The notes under the pieces were generated by a model. The model made no database searches. It was not told the DNA's origin and was given only the letters and a program-made list of their open reading frames with translations. The translations under genes and the position numbers were made by a program. A stretch of DNA of 64,000 bases from Liquidambar formosana (lineage: Eukaryota; Streptophyta; Magnoliopsida; Saxifragales; Altingiaceae): NCBI GenBank assembly GCA_039720395.1, contig CM077826.1, positions 18,477,053-18,541,052 on the forward strand. The letters run 5' to 3'. Below are positions 10,821 to 22,735 of the stretch, in pieces (position 1 is the first letter of the stretch; each line of letters begins with the position of its first letter).

Positions 10821-12519
10821 ATGTTCATTGATGCAGCAAAGTGGTGGATATGGTTCATCATAGCAATAGGAGTACTAATTATACTCATGTTGTGCTCCTT
10901 ATGCTACTTGGTACGAAGAAAACTCAGAGATGAAGGTAAACTCTCACAATCATTTAAAAATATAGAGGGACCTATTTTATTAATTGATGTTAACTCTCTT
11001 TTTCTTTGTCTTTGACTCTTATCTTTGATCTATTGTGAATAGGGAAGAACAAAACAGAGCAAGAGATAATATTGCATGAGCTTGGTGCCAGTGCAACACA
11101 TTCTAGCAAATCCCCAAAAACAAAGAAACTAAAAATAGATGGGAAGAAGAGCCATGAGTTGCGATTTTTCAGTTTTGAAAGCATAGCATCCACCACAGAC
11201 AATTTTGCAACTACAAATAAGCTTGGAGAAGGTGGGTATGGACCAGTTTATAAGGTATGCTCCAATGACTTGTAAATTGAGATGATATTAGTAATCACAA
11301 TGATTTTAGGACTAACTAGTCATTGTTTCAGGGAAAATTACACGATGGTCAAGAAATAGCAATAAAAAGGCTTTCAAGAAATTCTGGACAAGGACTAGCG
11401 GAGTTCAAGAATGAACTGACACTAATTGCCAAACTGCAACACACTAATCTTGTTAGGCTTATAGGGTGTTGCATTCAAAGAGAAGAGAAGATTCTCATCT
11501 ATGAGTACATGGCCAACAAAAGCCTGGATTTCTTCCTCTTTGGTCAGCAAACTTTACCACTTTCACTTTTCTCTAATGGTTAATTATCTTCTTCGTTCTT
11601 TTTCATTAAATATTTGTAAGTTCTTGTATTTATATTCTAAAAATTCCTTTGAGACAGATCCTATGAGAAAGAGTTTATTAGATTGGAAAAAATGTTTCAA
11701 CATCATTGAAGGAGTTGCTCAAGGTCTTCTTTACCTTCATAAATATTCAAGATTTAGAATAATTCACAGGGATCTAAAAGCCAGTAACATTTTACTTGAC
11801 AACGAGATGAATCCTAAAATATCAGATTTTGGAATGGCTAGAATATTTGAGCGAAATGAATCCGAAGCAAACACAAATAGAGTTGTTGGCACATAGTAAG
11901 TAAATGTTACATTTACAAACAAGCACATCTGCATGTGTACATGCCATGAAATACTAAAATTGTTTTGTTCAACTATATGATTAGTGGTTATATGTCTCCG
12001 GAGTATGCAATGGAAGGCCCTTTTTCAATGAAGTCTGATGTATTCAGCTATGGGGTTATCTTGCTAGAGATTGTGAGTGGCAGGAAGAATAATAGTTCTT
12101 ATCATGCTGAATACGCACTCAACCTTATTGGACATGTAAGTTCCATCTAATTCTAACCTTCTTCTAAACTTTCTTTTAACGACCATTTGATTTGTATTCA
12201 GAATTTGAATGAGGCCAACATCTATATGAACTTGTTTTTCTTTCAGACATGGGAGTTGTGGAGGGAAGGTAGAGTTTTGGAGCTAATGGAACCGACTTTA
12301 GCAGATTCATATAACAACAATGAAGTGTTGAGGTGCATCCAAGTGGGTCTCTTGTGTGTGCAAGATAGTCCAGTAGATAGGCCCACCATGTCAAATGTTG
12401 TATCAATGATTACTAATGAGACAGTCCATTATCTGCCCCAAAACAACCTGCATTTTTCATTGGCAGGAGTTTGCAGGAGGCTGATATTGCCGAACATAAC
12501 TTGGCAAGTTGTTCCTTAA
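10821..12519 (+). CDS. Lectin-less receptor-like Ser/Thr kinase (S-RLK copy 1)
   Basis: Six exons can be joined with good GT/AG sites: 10821-10935, 11043-11254, 11332-11542, 11658-11895, 11985-12135 and 12247-12519. They give about 399 aa. A membrane helix comes first ([20 protein letters not shown]), then a complete kinase domain: glycine loop [12 protein letters not shown], lysine in AIKRL, catalytic [13 protein letters not shown], and SPE. Exon lengths equal those of the full gene at 26151 except at both ends. The bulb-lectin and PAN exon is absent upstream. An in-frame ATG at 10821, inside former intron sequence, could start a short protein, and a TGCAG acceptor at 10832-10836 would otherwise join a lost exon in frame. 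The C-terminus is shifted one base relative to copy 2 after the kinase domain. It may be a functional truncated kinase or an early pseudogene; expression data would decide. Confidence 0.55.
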
Positions 12520-12984
12520 ATGGGGTGTCCATTTCAGAGATGGAAGCTAGGTGAAGGAATCGATGTTTCTTTGCCCAACATAGTTGTATAACATTTTCAT
12601 GACTCTTTATCCATGACAAAATTCTGTAAACCAAGTGTATCAACTATGTATGCCTGTCTATGAGAGTGTACAAGTATTACCTTGGTTGAATTCAGTAACA
12701 AAATTCTTTGAACTTAATGTGTGTACTATGTGTCCTTCTACGCATGTTTGCAAGCATTCTTCTACTGCTTCTATTTCGACTTTGTGCATTTTAATTCTCG
12801 CTACTGGTCCTCAGTATAGCTAAAAAGAGGCTTGCATAAACTAGCATATAGTTCTTGCTAAGATAATGCTTGCAAAACAAAGATACATGATAACCAAAGC
12901 AGCATAGAATATCACTACGAAACCCCATCTCAAATCTCCAATGAAATAACATGGCACACACACACAATCAGACAAATAAACCTC

Positions 12985-12993
12985 TTTTTCTTT

Positions 12994-13024
<31 letters not shown>

Positions 13025-14030
13025 TTTAGGAAAAACAAATTTAACTAGTAATATTATCAAAAGATACATAGCATAGAACCAACCTATAAAAGATCCCTCC
13101 AACACCCAATCACAAAGGGCCTGCCATCTACCCACTACAAAGACCAAAAAGAATCCCCCCTATCTATGATAAAACTTTAAAATCTCGTTTTCCAAAACAC
13201 TAAAATACCCATTGCAGGACAACACCTACAAAGAAAAACCACCCCCAAAAACTAGAGCCTAACGTCTAGACTCGTATCACAGCACAATATTGATACAATG
13301 AGAATAGTTTTCAAAGGATTAACATACCTCATGAAAACACCCAATGCACAATTCAGCCTTCATCACTTCCACACATCTACATTAAAATCCAAATCACCTC
13401 CAGTAGTCTTCTAGAAATTGACTCACTTCGTGAAGACTCCCAATGTAACTCTCAAGCACCTTGACTTCCACCCATTTAACTTGAATCAAATCATCAAACG
13501 CAAAAGATAAAAACTTTGAAGAGAGAACAACACAAAAGCCCGGACTACGACAATAACCAATACACCTTTTATTTGTTTTACACCAAACATCAAACACCTA
13601 ATATGCGTGTACTACATCCCACACATTGCAACTGACTGGGAAAGACCCATAAAGCCAGGATACATAGAGAATAGCCGAGGACAATGAACAACTGAGGGAA
13701 GACTCCCACTTCATCACAACAAAAAGGCTCTGAGGAGTAAAACATGCTTCCTTCTCTGAGGTGTAAAAGGCAGAAGCAAGAGTCGAAATATGAACCAATA
13801 GCCCTTTTTCATGGAAACACCAGCAACATTAACCTTCCACCTGCATTCAAATTCCACCCAGCTGCATTAAGCCTTCCAACTCCAGCAGTACAGAAAGCAG
13901 CATCACAATTGCAAACATAAATTTCAGTAGCTTCCCTCCTCAGCATCAGCAACTTCTCAGACCTAAAACCCCTCAAGTGAAAATTTTCAGATGACACATC
14001 AGCCTCAGCCTCCAAAAAGACCTATCTCCC
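12985..14030 (-). pseudogene. LINE relic, 3' end with RNase H-like region
   Basis: A poly-T run at 12985-13027 is the poly-A tail of a minus-strand insertion. Farther right, minus-strand frames contain NCDAAFC, the start pattern of the RNase H domain that ends plant LINE polyproteins, then broken frames to about 13390. It is heavily mutated. The tail-end half has a partner at 30008-30436 in the same position downstream of kinase copy 2, so the LINE inserted before the tandem duplication. Confidence 0.45.
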
Positions 14031-14410
14031 TTCAGGCTATGCTCCACTCATTATTGGATCCCCATCAAGCACCCAGCACTCTTAGACTTTCATCCAGCTA
14101 CTCGACTATGTTACCCACTATACATTGAAACAGCATGCGCTCATGGTTCAAAGACTAGTCGGAGATAGATGAGATCTCACCGAGTTAACCCGGTCTTATT
14201 CAGGGACGAGCCGATATCTAAAAACGAATCAAGTATATAATAAGGTTTTATTTTTTTTAAAATGAAGTCTTAATGAATACTCATCGATCAAAATGTATAC
14301 CTAATCATTGATATGTTATGTTTAATTATTTTAAGTATGTAAACCTAATTATAATGTATTTTCAAGTTATAGTAGTGCGTTAAGGCTGTTTATATATATA
14401 TATATATATA
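14031..14410. other. Intergenic, no gene seen
   Basis: Unique-looking sequence ending in a TA run at about 14391-14410. No feature was recognised. Confidence 0.35.
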
Positions 14411-15299
14411 CTAGATATAGCACACGTGCGTTGCATGTGAATATTTTTAAATAATATTAGTTTCAATTTTATTTTTTTTTCACTAATCTATGTATTTTTG
14501 TTTAGATATGCTTACAATGGAAAATCGATTTTGAGGGGTTCTTCATGTATTCAAAGTACATCCTTTTTGGGTTTCATACATCTTTTTTGGGTTTCGGTTG
14601 GAACTCTTGAGGTATGTATTGTATTTTGTTCCTCAGTTTAATGAGTTTAAACGGTTTCTCAGAACTATGGGTGTTTCGTTTCGAATGATTTTTCTTTCTT
14701 TAATTACAGTACCTATTATGATTATAAATTCATCTATCTAACTTATAAATTCATCAAAAATCAAACTTATTTTCTAATAGTACCATATATATATATATGT
14801 TATAATTTGCAGTTCTCTAATAAAACTATATATATATATTATAATTTGCAGAGCAAAACTTACTAGACAATGGAGAAGTCGTCGTTAATCAGAGAAAAGA
14901 GAAGTCGCCATTAACCAGAGAAAGGAGAAGTTGCAACTACTCTTGATGGAGAAAGTGATTGTTTATTTATTATATAGGAATTATAGTTTCCGTTTCCTTT
15001 GAATTCCTATTTGTGTTTTATACGTTAAGGTATGTGTTTTAAAATATATTAAGGTATGTGTTTTAGAATTATAGTTTTCATATTCCTAAATATTTCTATT
15101 TATTATATAGGAATTATAGTTTCCGTTTAGTTTGAATTCCTATTTGTGTTTTATATATTAAGGTATGTGTTTTAGAATATATTAAGGTATGTGTTTTAGA
15201 ATTATTATATTTCCTATATATGTAGAAGGATGGATAGTTGTGTATTTAAAAATTAAAATAAGGATATATTAGTCAATCAAAAGTTTTTCTTACATTCAT

Positions 15300-15302
<3 letters not shown>
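14411..15302 (-). mobile_element. Non-autonomous Helitron-like element
   Basis: On the minus strand the right-hand terminus reads GCACGTGTGCTATATCTAG followed by host T. This is a short palindrome GCAC-GT-GTGC about ten bases before CTAG, as at Helitron 3' ends. The 5' end matches the family seen at 192 and 1208 (AAGATGAATGTAAG), but its last bases are replaced by a TA expansion. Internally, two copies of GGAATTATAGTTTCCGTTT mark an inner duplication. No RepHel coding sequence is present. Confidence 0.5.
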
Positions 15303-15374
<72 letters not shown>

Positions 15375-15381
15375 TTTTTTT
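15303..15381. repeat. TA microsatellite plus poly-T
   Basis: About 27 TA units run directly into about 25 T. It sits at the expected 5' tip of the Helitron-like element and probably grew there. Confidence 0.9.
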
Positions 15382-16523
15382 GTTGTATTTTAAATATAAA
15401 ATAAGTATTTCAAAAATCAAAAGTTTTCATAAAAGAGTTTTGTATTTGAGTGTGATGACATTTTGTCCCACATTGGAAAAGTAAAAGAATTTTAGTGGGC
15501 TTATATACTACTCCACTTATTGTATATGGTATCACGTGGGGAGATGTAAGGAATCCCCACGTGCGTATGAGACGGAGCCCAATCGAGTGATTTGTGGGAT
15601 TGGGGTTTGTATTTTTTCAATTCTTGTACTAGCTATTTCATTTTATACAATAGCATGTCCATTATTTTCCAACAATTTTATCATATTATGCATCACAAGT
15701 TATTTGTTTTGCTTATTTAATGGTTCCAATATAGTTGTCTTTTTTTTTTTTTTAATAATTTTTTTGAAAATTTTAAAACATTCTTTAATGAGTAAAGTTA
15801 TGTCTAATGTCTCACACGAAACATGATAAGATGTATGAGATCGAGATGGTTGGGACCAAAATATGATGATAACCGAAACCGAGACTTTGAATCATGCTCC
15901 CGTCTCCCCACGTGCAAGTTCTAGTAGTTGCACACAACTTTAAGTTACAACTCATTCCACATTCACAGTGGATGGGTGTCATGTATAAATCGATTGCCCA
16001 AAAATAATAATAAAGAAAATAATAGAATTGTAGAAGAAGAAGATAAGTGGGAGAAAAATTTTAACGTTTTGTCATCCATCTCAAAGAGTGGAAGAACTAT
16101 TCTAAATGTGTAGGCCTCTAGAAACCATTCCAGAACAGATACAACTTTAAATAGATGCCTATGGGTTTAAAATAAAGAATGCACCTATTGGTTTTTGAAA
16201 AAATAGAGTTTTGAAATTTAAAATTTCCTACAGTCTTGACGGGTCTAAAGCCTAATTTTTTGTCCCCCCACCCCCAAAAAAAAAAAAGAAAAAAAAGAAG
16301 TTCCAAAACCACTTTGCCTAAGTTATCAATGACAGCCGCCGGTACGCTAGCGTAGATGAATGAGTGCAAATCATCACTCATTGTTTCACCTCTTTGTACT
16401 TTTGTCTCCCCTATTAAAAGCAGCGCCGGTTATGAGTTAGTGGGGATCCCAGGCGAACTCCTAAAATAGGGCCTTCTTCTTTTTATACATATTCTCAAAA
16501 AAAAAAAAAAAGTTCTAAGTATC

Positions 16524-16563
<40 letters not shown>

Positions 16564-17394
16564 TACTATCAAGTACCAATATAAAGTTTGTTTGCATATA
16601 AAATTACTAAAATTTGCTTTTATAGATTAAAATGACGAGATGATTACAAAAACTTATAAAGATAAAATACATATAACATATTTTTTGCTTCATAATTGAG
16701 CAAAATCTACTTTTACAACACCAAAAAGAAAAAAAAAAACAAATGCCAAATAAAATCTAAAGCTATAATACCAAAAAAAAAATAATCAATTACAACAAAG
16801 TGTCATTTAAACATTACTCTTCTCGCATTTTTAGATGCAAAATTATTAATTAAGCTAGTATAATCAAGCTTTTCTACCATATCCTTTTCAATAGATTGTG
16901 AGAGACAGAGGGACGTTGTGAATGGGAAGGACAGGAGAAGATGAGAGACAGAGAGAGACGTTGTGAATTGGGAGCCTCTCAGATCTCAAATCTGAGATCT
17001 AAATGCAAAACCCCCTTGATTCCCATGTAAAATACTTTCCTCTTTTTTTTTCTTTCTTTTTTTTTTTTTTAGTTTTTATGCTTTTGGGCTGGAATTGGGC
17101 TAAGAAAAATAGGACCACTTTTGCTTAAAACAGGAGAACTGGTCCAACTGGAAAAGCTTCTCTTTGGGCTCATTTTTGGGCTTTCATAACTAGTAAAGGG
17201 GATAGGTATTTAGGGCCCCTTTTTTTTAGCCCAAAATAGGGAGCCGTAGGCGGCTGCCTTGCTCGCCTGGGTCCAAAACCGGGCCTGATTAAAAGTTGTG
17301 GAAAGGTTTTATCAGAGTTCCTAGTTCCTACCCCAACTAATACCCTTTCTTCATCTGAAATGTTCTCCACAACATAATATTCATTCACATGAAT
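15382..17394. other. Intergenic region, repeat scraps
   Basis: At about 15460-15535 the sequence GTCCCACATTGGAAAAG followed by TATGGTATCACG resembles an LTR end with a primer site, so it may be a TRIM/LTR scrap. A long poly-A lies at about 16528-16560. No gene was recognised. Confidence 0.35.
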
Positions 17395-17870
17395 ATTATC
17401 CCCTCTCATTCGAGTACAGACAATCTTACAAGGCCAACAGCTCAAGGATTGGGAGCACCTGGTCTCTTCTGATGGAGCCTTCAAGTTAGCATTCTTCAGC
17501 CAACATACCCTACGATAAGGAAGTGTATCCTGTCGAGCGAAAGGCTGTGTGGGTAGCCAATCGAAACACCCCCATCTTTGATGTATCCGGTATTCTTATG
17601 ATGGATGAATTTGGAAAGTGGAGAATCTTACACAGCATGGCCAATCCTATTGAATTCAGTTCAAGCAGGATGTATTAATCCAAGTGCCACCCACACTACT
17701 ACACCCTGGCAATTTTATACCGAGGGAACTCAATTCAGATGGATCTACAAAGCAAGTTCTGTGGCAAAGCTTTGATTATCCCACGGAATGAAATTGGGAA
17801 TCAATTTTAAAACCGGGCATACTTGGTCACTAACTTCATGGATAAGATGAGGTCCCTGCCCCAGGGTCTA
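17395..17870 (+). pseudogene. Bulb-lectin domain relic of an S-receptor-like kinase
   Basis: The sequence parallels the first exon of the complete gene from about 26213 to 26720: CAAGGCCAACAGCTCAA, GTGGGTAGCCAATCGAAAC, GAACTCAATTCAGATGG, TGGCAAAGCTTTGATTATCC. Frameshifts and deletions break the frame many times, and no signal peptide or PAN region remains. It may be the ectodomain counterpart of a lost array member. It lies about 5 kb downstream of the lectin-less kinase copy. Confidence 0.75.
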
Positions 17871-18006
17871 CAACTATCAACTTGGCAATTGCCGACATGG
17901 GAGGCCCCCAACACACACAATGACACAAAGACCTCTAACCATCCACATGGGTGGCAATTGCTGACTTAGGATATAAGACTTGCTATTAGAAGATGAAATA
18001 AAAAAA

Positions 18007-18355
18007 GGGAGGGCCTATTCCACACCCTTTTTTTCTTATCCACACCTTTGCATGGATAATTTTGTCATTTTACTTCTTTTTCTCTCTCTATTTGCCTTTC
18101 CTCTTTTTTCTCATCTCTTCTTTCTCGGGCAGTCCCACAAGCAAATCCTGCACATCAATGGGTTTTGAAAAGAGGGTTGTGGTTTGGAGGTGGGATGAGG
18201 GTTTGATCATCTTCTTTGTCGCATTGAAGACTAAGAGATTGGGTGTGTGAGAGAGTGAAGAAACAGAGGTGGAGGAGGGTAAAGAATAAAATGACAAAAA
18301 TACCCATAAAGGTATGTGGATGAGCAAAAAAGGGGTATGGAAATAGGCCCTCCCT
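18007..18355. mobile_element. Mutator-like element C (short)
   Basis: The terminal inverted repeats are about 60 bp and begin GGGAGGGCCTATT. Inner parts match CCACACCTTTGCATGG and its reversed partner CCACATACCTTTATGG. The family is the same as the element at 46857-47590, which has a clear 9-bp target duplication. The flanks here are A-rich and show only an imperfect duplication. No transposase is present. Confidence 0.6.
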
Positions 18356-18368
18356 AAATAAATAAATA

Positions 18369-18404
<36 letters not shown>

Positions 18405-18770
18405 AGATGGATCAACTTACATTTGGTGTAAAGGTTTTCTCTTGCACTCTTTCATATCATTTTTTATAAATAATATTTTACTAAATTCATTATTGAATTA
18501 GATAATCCCTCCATACACGTCATGCATGCCAAATATCAAGTCAATTGGATATCAAAAAGCATTTGATATGTAAAGTTACATTTTTTTCATAAATAAAATT
18601 ATTATTTTGGACACTTTATGGATGACATAACTCTTAATCTTCGATTAACTTAAAATTTAACATGCATGACATTTATAAATGGAGTATCTAATCTAACAGT
18701 TGGATTGACGAAATATTATTTTTTTACAAAAATATTTTGTAGGTATCTCTTTGCCCATATATATGTATAT
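18405..18770. repeat. Fold-back MITE, intact reference copy
   Basis: The two halves of about 170 bp are imperfect inverted repeats sharing CATGCATG, AAATATCAAGT and GTTGGAT/TTAGAT motifs. The same sequence, reversed, is found split across 22590-22735, 23768-23870 and 25364-25400. Related copies lie at 33580-33925 and, as a half, at 6400-6620. Confidence 0.65.
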
Positions 18771-18892
18771 ATCTTCAGGTTTCCTGTGAAGGATTTCTTC
18801 CAATTTTCCTTTTAAACCACAAACCTTTGTTGGGAGAATTACGAAATGGTCTAACTACTGGCAAATAATTACAATTTAAATACAAATGACGA

Positions 18893-19029
18893 GGGTTGTT
18901 CAAGTGAAGGATATCCCGGACTATCCTGTTCAATCACGGTCGTTCGTGGATGACACACGCGCATCTACGCATGTTGCTCACAGACGATCGTGATCGTAAA
19001 GAATATCGAGGATATCCCGTAAATGATCA
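18893..19029. repeat. Small palindromic MITE, copy 1 of 3
   Basis: Arms GGATATCCCGGACTATCC and GATATCGAGGATATCCCGT flank a GC-richer centre with GATCGTGATCG, and it ends in TGATCA. Its relatives are at 33421-33535 and 34421-34539. At about 115-135 bp with near-complete dyad symmetry it could fold along its whole length. Confidence 0.65.
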
Positions 19030-19574
19030 AAACTATAAGAATGATTACTAACTTTTTATAAATTATTATTAACTTAACTAAGAATGATTACTAACTATAA
19101 TCTTTTGCCTAGACCAATATGTAATTTTCCAACTTTGTTTCTTTTTCACATAAGGTAAAATTGTAAGTGGTCTTGATAAGATAGAGTGGTTGGAAAAGTT
19201 AGGCTCTGTTTGGCTAAACTTTTAGATAGTCTAAAATCATTTTTGAAACCTAAAATCATTTTTAGTCTTGTTTGGCAGCCCAAATCATAATCAATTTTAG
19301 ACTCAAAAAGTGATTTTATAATAAGCAGACTGCTCCCAACTTCTAATCAGAATCGAGGCGTCAAATTTTGTAGAGGATTTTAATAACTTTTCAAATTTCC
19401 AAAACTACCTTTTTTTTTCCTATCAACCCAAATATTATTAATAATGAAAGAAAATGGACAAATGAAACAAAATCTCTGGTCTTAGAGACTTATAAATGTC
19501 ACATTCCAACTCACAAAGATTAAAGACTAAACCAATATGAAGGTAAACTGTACATATCCTGAACAAAGATTCAC

Positions 19575-19820
19575 ATTCAATTCAATAGGAGCAACAAACC
19601 ACCAATTAAAACCTATATGTTGCAACACAATGTTGGCACATCAATCAGCAACTGAATTGCCTTCTCGGAAAATATGGGTACACTGAAAATGCATATGCTG
19701 CAAAAAGTATCTACAATTCAACCATCTAGTCTTAAGCCTCCAAGGTGGAACAAAACATGAATTATTAAAACAGTGGGAAAAGGAGGAAGAGTCAATTTCC
19801 AACCAAATTTTTTGTCAACC
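19575..19820 (-). pseudogene. LINE RNase H fragment
   Basis: The minus strand reads LEIDSSSFSHCFNNSCFVPP, then WRLKTRWLNCRYFLQ, then THIFREGNSVAD. This is the distinctive C-terminal part of the RNase H domain of plant LINE polyproteins (known pattern H-I-x-R-E-x-N-x-x-A-D). The upstream reverse transcriptase is missing. It is a 5'-truncated or fragmentary insertion. Confidence 0.7.
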
Positions 19821-20185
19821 CCTATTTCCAAGACTACCCTTAATTCTTGAGTATGGAAACAAATTTTTCCACCCATATCCTTTAACATAACGATAATAGC
19901 CTCACCTTAGACCCAATTCTTCTCCGTAAGATCCTAATTTAAACTTCAAAACTTTTTTGTTTTTTCTCCCTTCCTATATTCATTGATTTATATTTGTTGG
20001 AATTTTTTTAAGAATTGATTTTATAAAATTTAGATTTGTAATCATTTTTAAAAAATATCAATTCATGCTGTCTTATTTATTTATTTATTTTTCTTTGTTT
20101 TAAGTGAAGAACAAACAAACAAAAAACAAAACAAAAAAAAAAAAAAAAAAAAAAACATAAGCAAAATCCCTAGTAATATACCTAT

Positions 20186-20385
20186 GTGAGGTTGGTCGAG
20201 CGGTCAAGTCCTGGGTGTGTTTTATAGAGATTATCGTTTTAACGTCACACAGCTATTATTGTTTGTGTGGGTATAAGACGTCTCACCTGGACTTTTATGG
20301 GAATGGTTTGAGCTTAAACTTTGATAAGAGTATAGCCTAGGATACTCTCAATCGTTAATATTAAAAAAAATAAAAAATACTATTA
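20186..20385 (+). repeat. Possible tRNA-derived SINE
   Basis: It starts GAGGTTGGTCGAGCGGTCAA, like a tRNA-type A box, and ends about 190 bp later in an A-rich tail (AAAAAAAATAAAAAA). A convincing B box was not found. It is not a folded tRNA gene. Confidence 0.3.
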
Positions 20386-20699
20386 GTTAATACCAAATAG
20401 AGCAACAAAAAAAAGAAAGAAAAAGAATCATTTATTATAAGCGGTAGTTTAGTCAATTTAGCGTTATAACAATTTCAGCAAATGCTCTTTCCAAATAGAC
20501 AAAAAAATCACTCCAACTCTAACAACATTTTTGAAATACAGTTTTCAAACAAAAACTGAATCTCTTCCGCTACTCGCAAGTTCTGATTTTCTTCTACTTT
20601 TATCTAAAAGCAATAGTTAGTGTGTTTTTCCAAACAGGATATTAAGTAGAAGGTTCCGTTGACTGACATTTGAGGCGTCAATCTCCTCCCTGTATGGCT

Positions 20700-21485
20700 G
20701 ATGGCTGATTCAAAAAGAAAGCTTTGTTCACACATTTTGGTCGAATTTCTTTGGAAAATGTCACGTCGCTGGGAAGATTATAAAACCAAAGGAATTTCCA
20801 TGAAAAGTAAGAGAAGCCGCCGCAAGACTCCTAAAATTAAAATTAAAAAATTAAAAATGGTTCATTTAGCTGGCTAATTGGCACCAAATCATTAGCTTTC
20901 ATGCATTGAAAAACTTTATTATATAATAAACACACAACCTTTGATACCAAATCATAATTTAATACAATGGCATATGCAAACAAATTTCATGCCTGAAATC
21001 AAATAGACAAAAAATTCTGAACGGATAATTTTTTTTTCTTTTTCCCTCTCTATAGATTTCGTTCCTAGATTTACAGAGTGCTCCCCATGTTCTAATGGAG
21101 CCACTTGATTTGGATCGTTAATATGTAAACGTAGAGAGTTGTTCTTGTCCAGAATATCCCAAATAATCACGAACTCATATATGATTGTCTGTGGGAACGT
21201 ACTTGTGCGTGTTGGTGTTATGAAAGCTTAGTCAAATGATTCTTTTTCTTGGGAAATATCACATCACCGGGAAGAAAATAAGACCAAGAAATTTCCATGA
21301 TCATGAACAAATAAAGAAGTGGACTCAAAACTCCCAAAATAAGCATTCCGTAGTAGTTAATTTAGCCGACTAATTGGACCATATTATTTGTCTACATAAT
21401 TTGAAGAACTTAATTACAAAAACGCAACACCATTTTATCTAGAGCTTGTTGGTACAAAATTATTACTTAATATCATATGACTTGC
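20700..21485 (+). repeat. Diverged direct duplication of about 250 bp
   Basis: Positions 20700-20960 and 21225-21485 share an order of matching strings: GTCACGTCGCTGGGAAGA versus ATCACATCACCGGGAAGA, GGAATTTCCATGA versus GAAATTTCCATGA, GGCTAATTGGCACCA versus GACTAATTGGACCA, and TTGATACCAAATCAT versus TTGGTACAAAATTAT. It is a tandem duplication of noncoding DNA, perhaps flank from the receptor kinase array. Confidence 0.5.
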
Positions 21486-21577
21486 TCCTAAATTAAATGT
21501 TTGAAAACTGACCCTCTCTCCTCAACAATTAAAAAAAAAAAAAAAAGACAAAATGGAAAAACCAAAAACAAAACCAA

Positions 21578-21578
<1 letters not shown>

Positions 21579-21612
<34 letters not shown>
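21579..21612. repeat. TA microsatellite
   Basis: About 17 TA units directly before a CA run that forms the target of the hAT-like element. Confidence 0.85.
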
Positions 21613-21620
<8 letters not shown>

Positions 21621-22422
21621 TAGGGTTGCAAATGAGCTGAGCCGCTCATTAATAGCTCGCGAGAAAGCTTGTTAAGGGCTCGACTCGAGCTCGATCAATT
21701 AATAAACAAGCCAAGCTCAAGCTTAAATTCTAAGCTCGTTTAATAAACAAGCCGAACTTGAGCATACCAAAGCTTGGTTCGTTTAGGCTCGTGAACAAGC
21801 TCGTTAAGAGATCGATGAGAAGCTTGTTTAGGGGCTCGACAAGAAGCTCGTTAGTGGGCTCATTTAAGGGTTCATGAGTGGGGGCATAATTGTCCCACTG
21901 GTAGGCTAGTAGTAGATGCTTGATGTTCTTACTTATCTTAGTAGAGTTTTGGCATCAAAGAGATACTTTTTTTACGGAATCCAATGGAAGTATGATGGCA
22001 TGATAACTAGTTTTGAAGCATATATGAGTGTTATAATGTGCTCTAAGCTTCTAAGCCTCCAACCAATAACTTTAGTTTTTTAAGTTTATTGCAACTCTTT
22101 ATTTAATAGTACTAAAAACAGTTATGGTCTTAAGGAGTTTTGATTTTGGGTTCTTTATGGTTCATGCTTGGATAATGTTTCTTATTGTCGATTTCTTGGT
22201 TTATGCTTAAGATGGTGATTCTAAACCACTTATCCCAAAAGAAAAAAATAATAATAATTAAAAAAAATCTTAAACAAGCCAGAGCTCGAGCTCAGCTCAA
22301 GCTCGAATATTTTCTAACGAGCCGAGCTCAAGCTTGAAATTTAGGCTCGTTAAAAAGCTCGGCTCGTCGAGCACTCCAAAGCTCGGCTCGGCTCGGCTTA
22401 GCTCGGCTCGTTTGCAGCCCTA
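21621..22422. mobile_element. hAT-like MITE rich in GAGCTCG motifs
   Basis: Terminal inverted repeats are TAGGGTTGCAAATGAGC and, reversed, TAGGGCTGCAAACGAGC. These follow the classic hAT TIR pattern TAGGGxTGxAAA. The flanks are ACACACAC (21613-21620) and ATACACAC (22423-22430), an 8-bp duplication with one mismatch, as expected for hAT. Both subterminal regions are dense in AGCTCG/CGAGCT. No transposase is present. Confidence 0.7.
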
Positions 22423-22735
22423 ATACACACACATGCGAGTCCTGATTTGCTCCAAAACGTCTTGGACATCGGGGACAGATCCTTACGAACAAGCTCTAAA
22501 TATATACAAAGGAAGAAGAAAGATACAATGCTGACTTAGAATGACTAAAATATAATACAGCCAAGTAAATTTTTTCAAAAAAAATGGAAGGATCCGTTTA
22601 CACTCAGTACAAAATCTTAATGCATAATAAATTTATATTAATTGGATATTATAAGCAATGCCATCCATAAAGTGCCCAAAATCATTATTTTATTTATAAA
22701 GAAAACGTAAGTTTACAAATCAGATGCTTCCCAAC

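Larger units (their letters stand above)
19203..20638. mobile_element. Possible hAT-like element
   Basis: The left end GGCTCTGTTTGGCTAAAC and the reversed right end TCCTGTTTGGAAAAAC are short inverted repeats of the CTGTTTGG type common in plant hAT-related elements. No clear target duplication was found. A LINE fragment and a SINE-like piece lie inside, so if it is real it has been repeatedly invaded. Confidence 0.35.

Noticed and set aside
12635..12823. Short frame after kinase copy 1
   Set aside because: Falls in the duplicated 3' flank; the matching part of copy 2 does not keep the frame.
20188..20260. tRNA-Leu-like gene start (GGTCGAGCGGTCAA)
   Set aside because: No acceptor stem, anticodon arm or T arm can be completed; better seen as a SINE-like piece.
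19203..20638. A confident hAT transposon call
   Set aside because: The end motifs fit, but no 8-bp duplication was found; retained only at low confidence.
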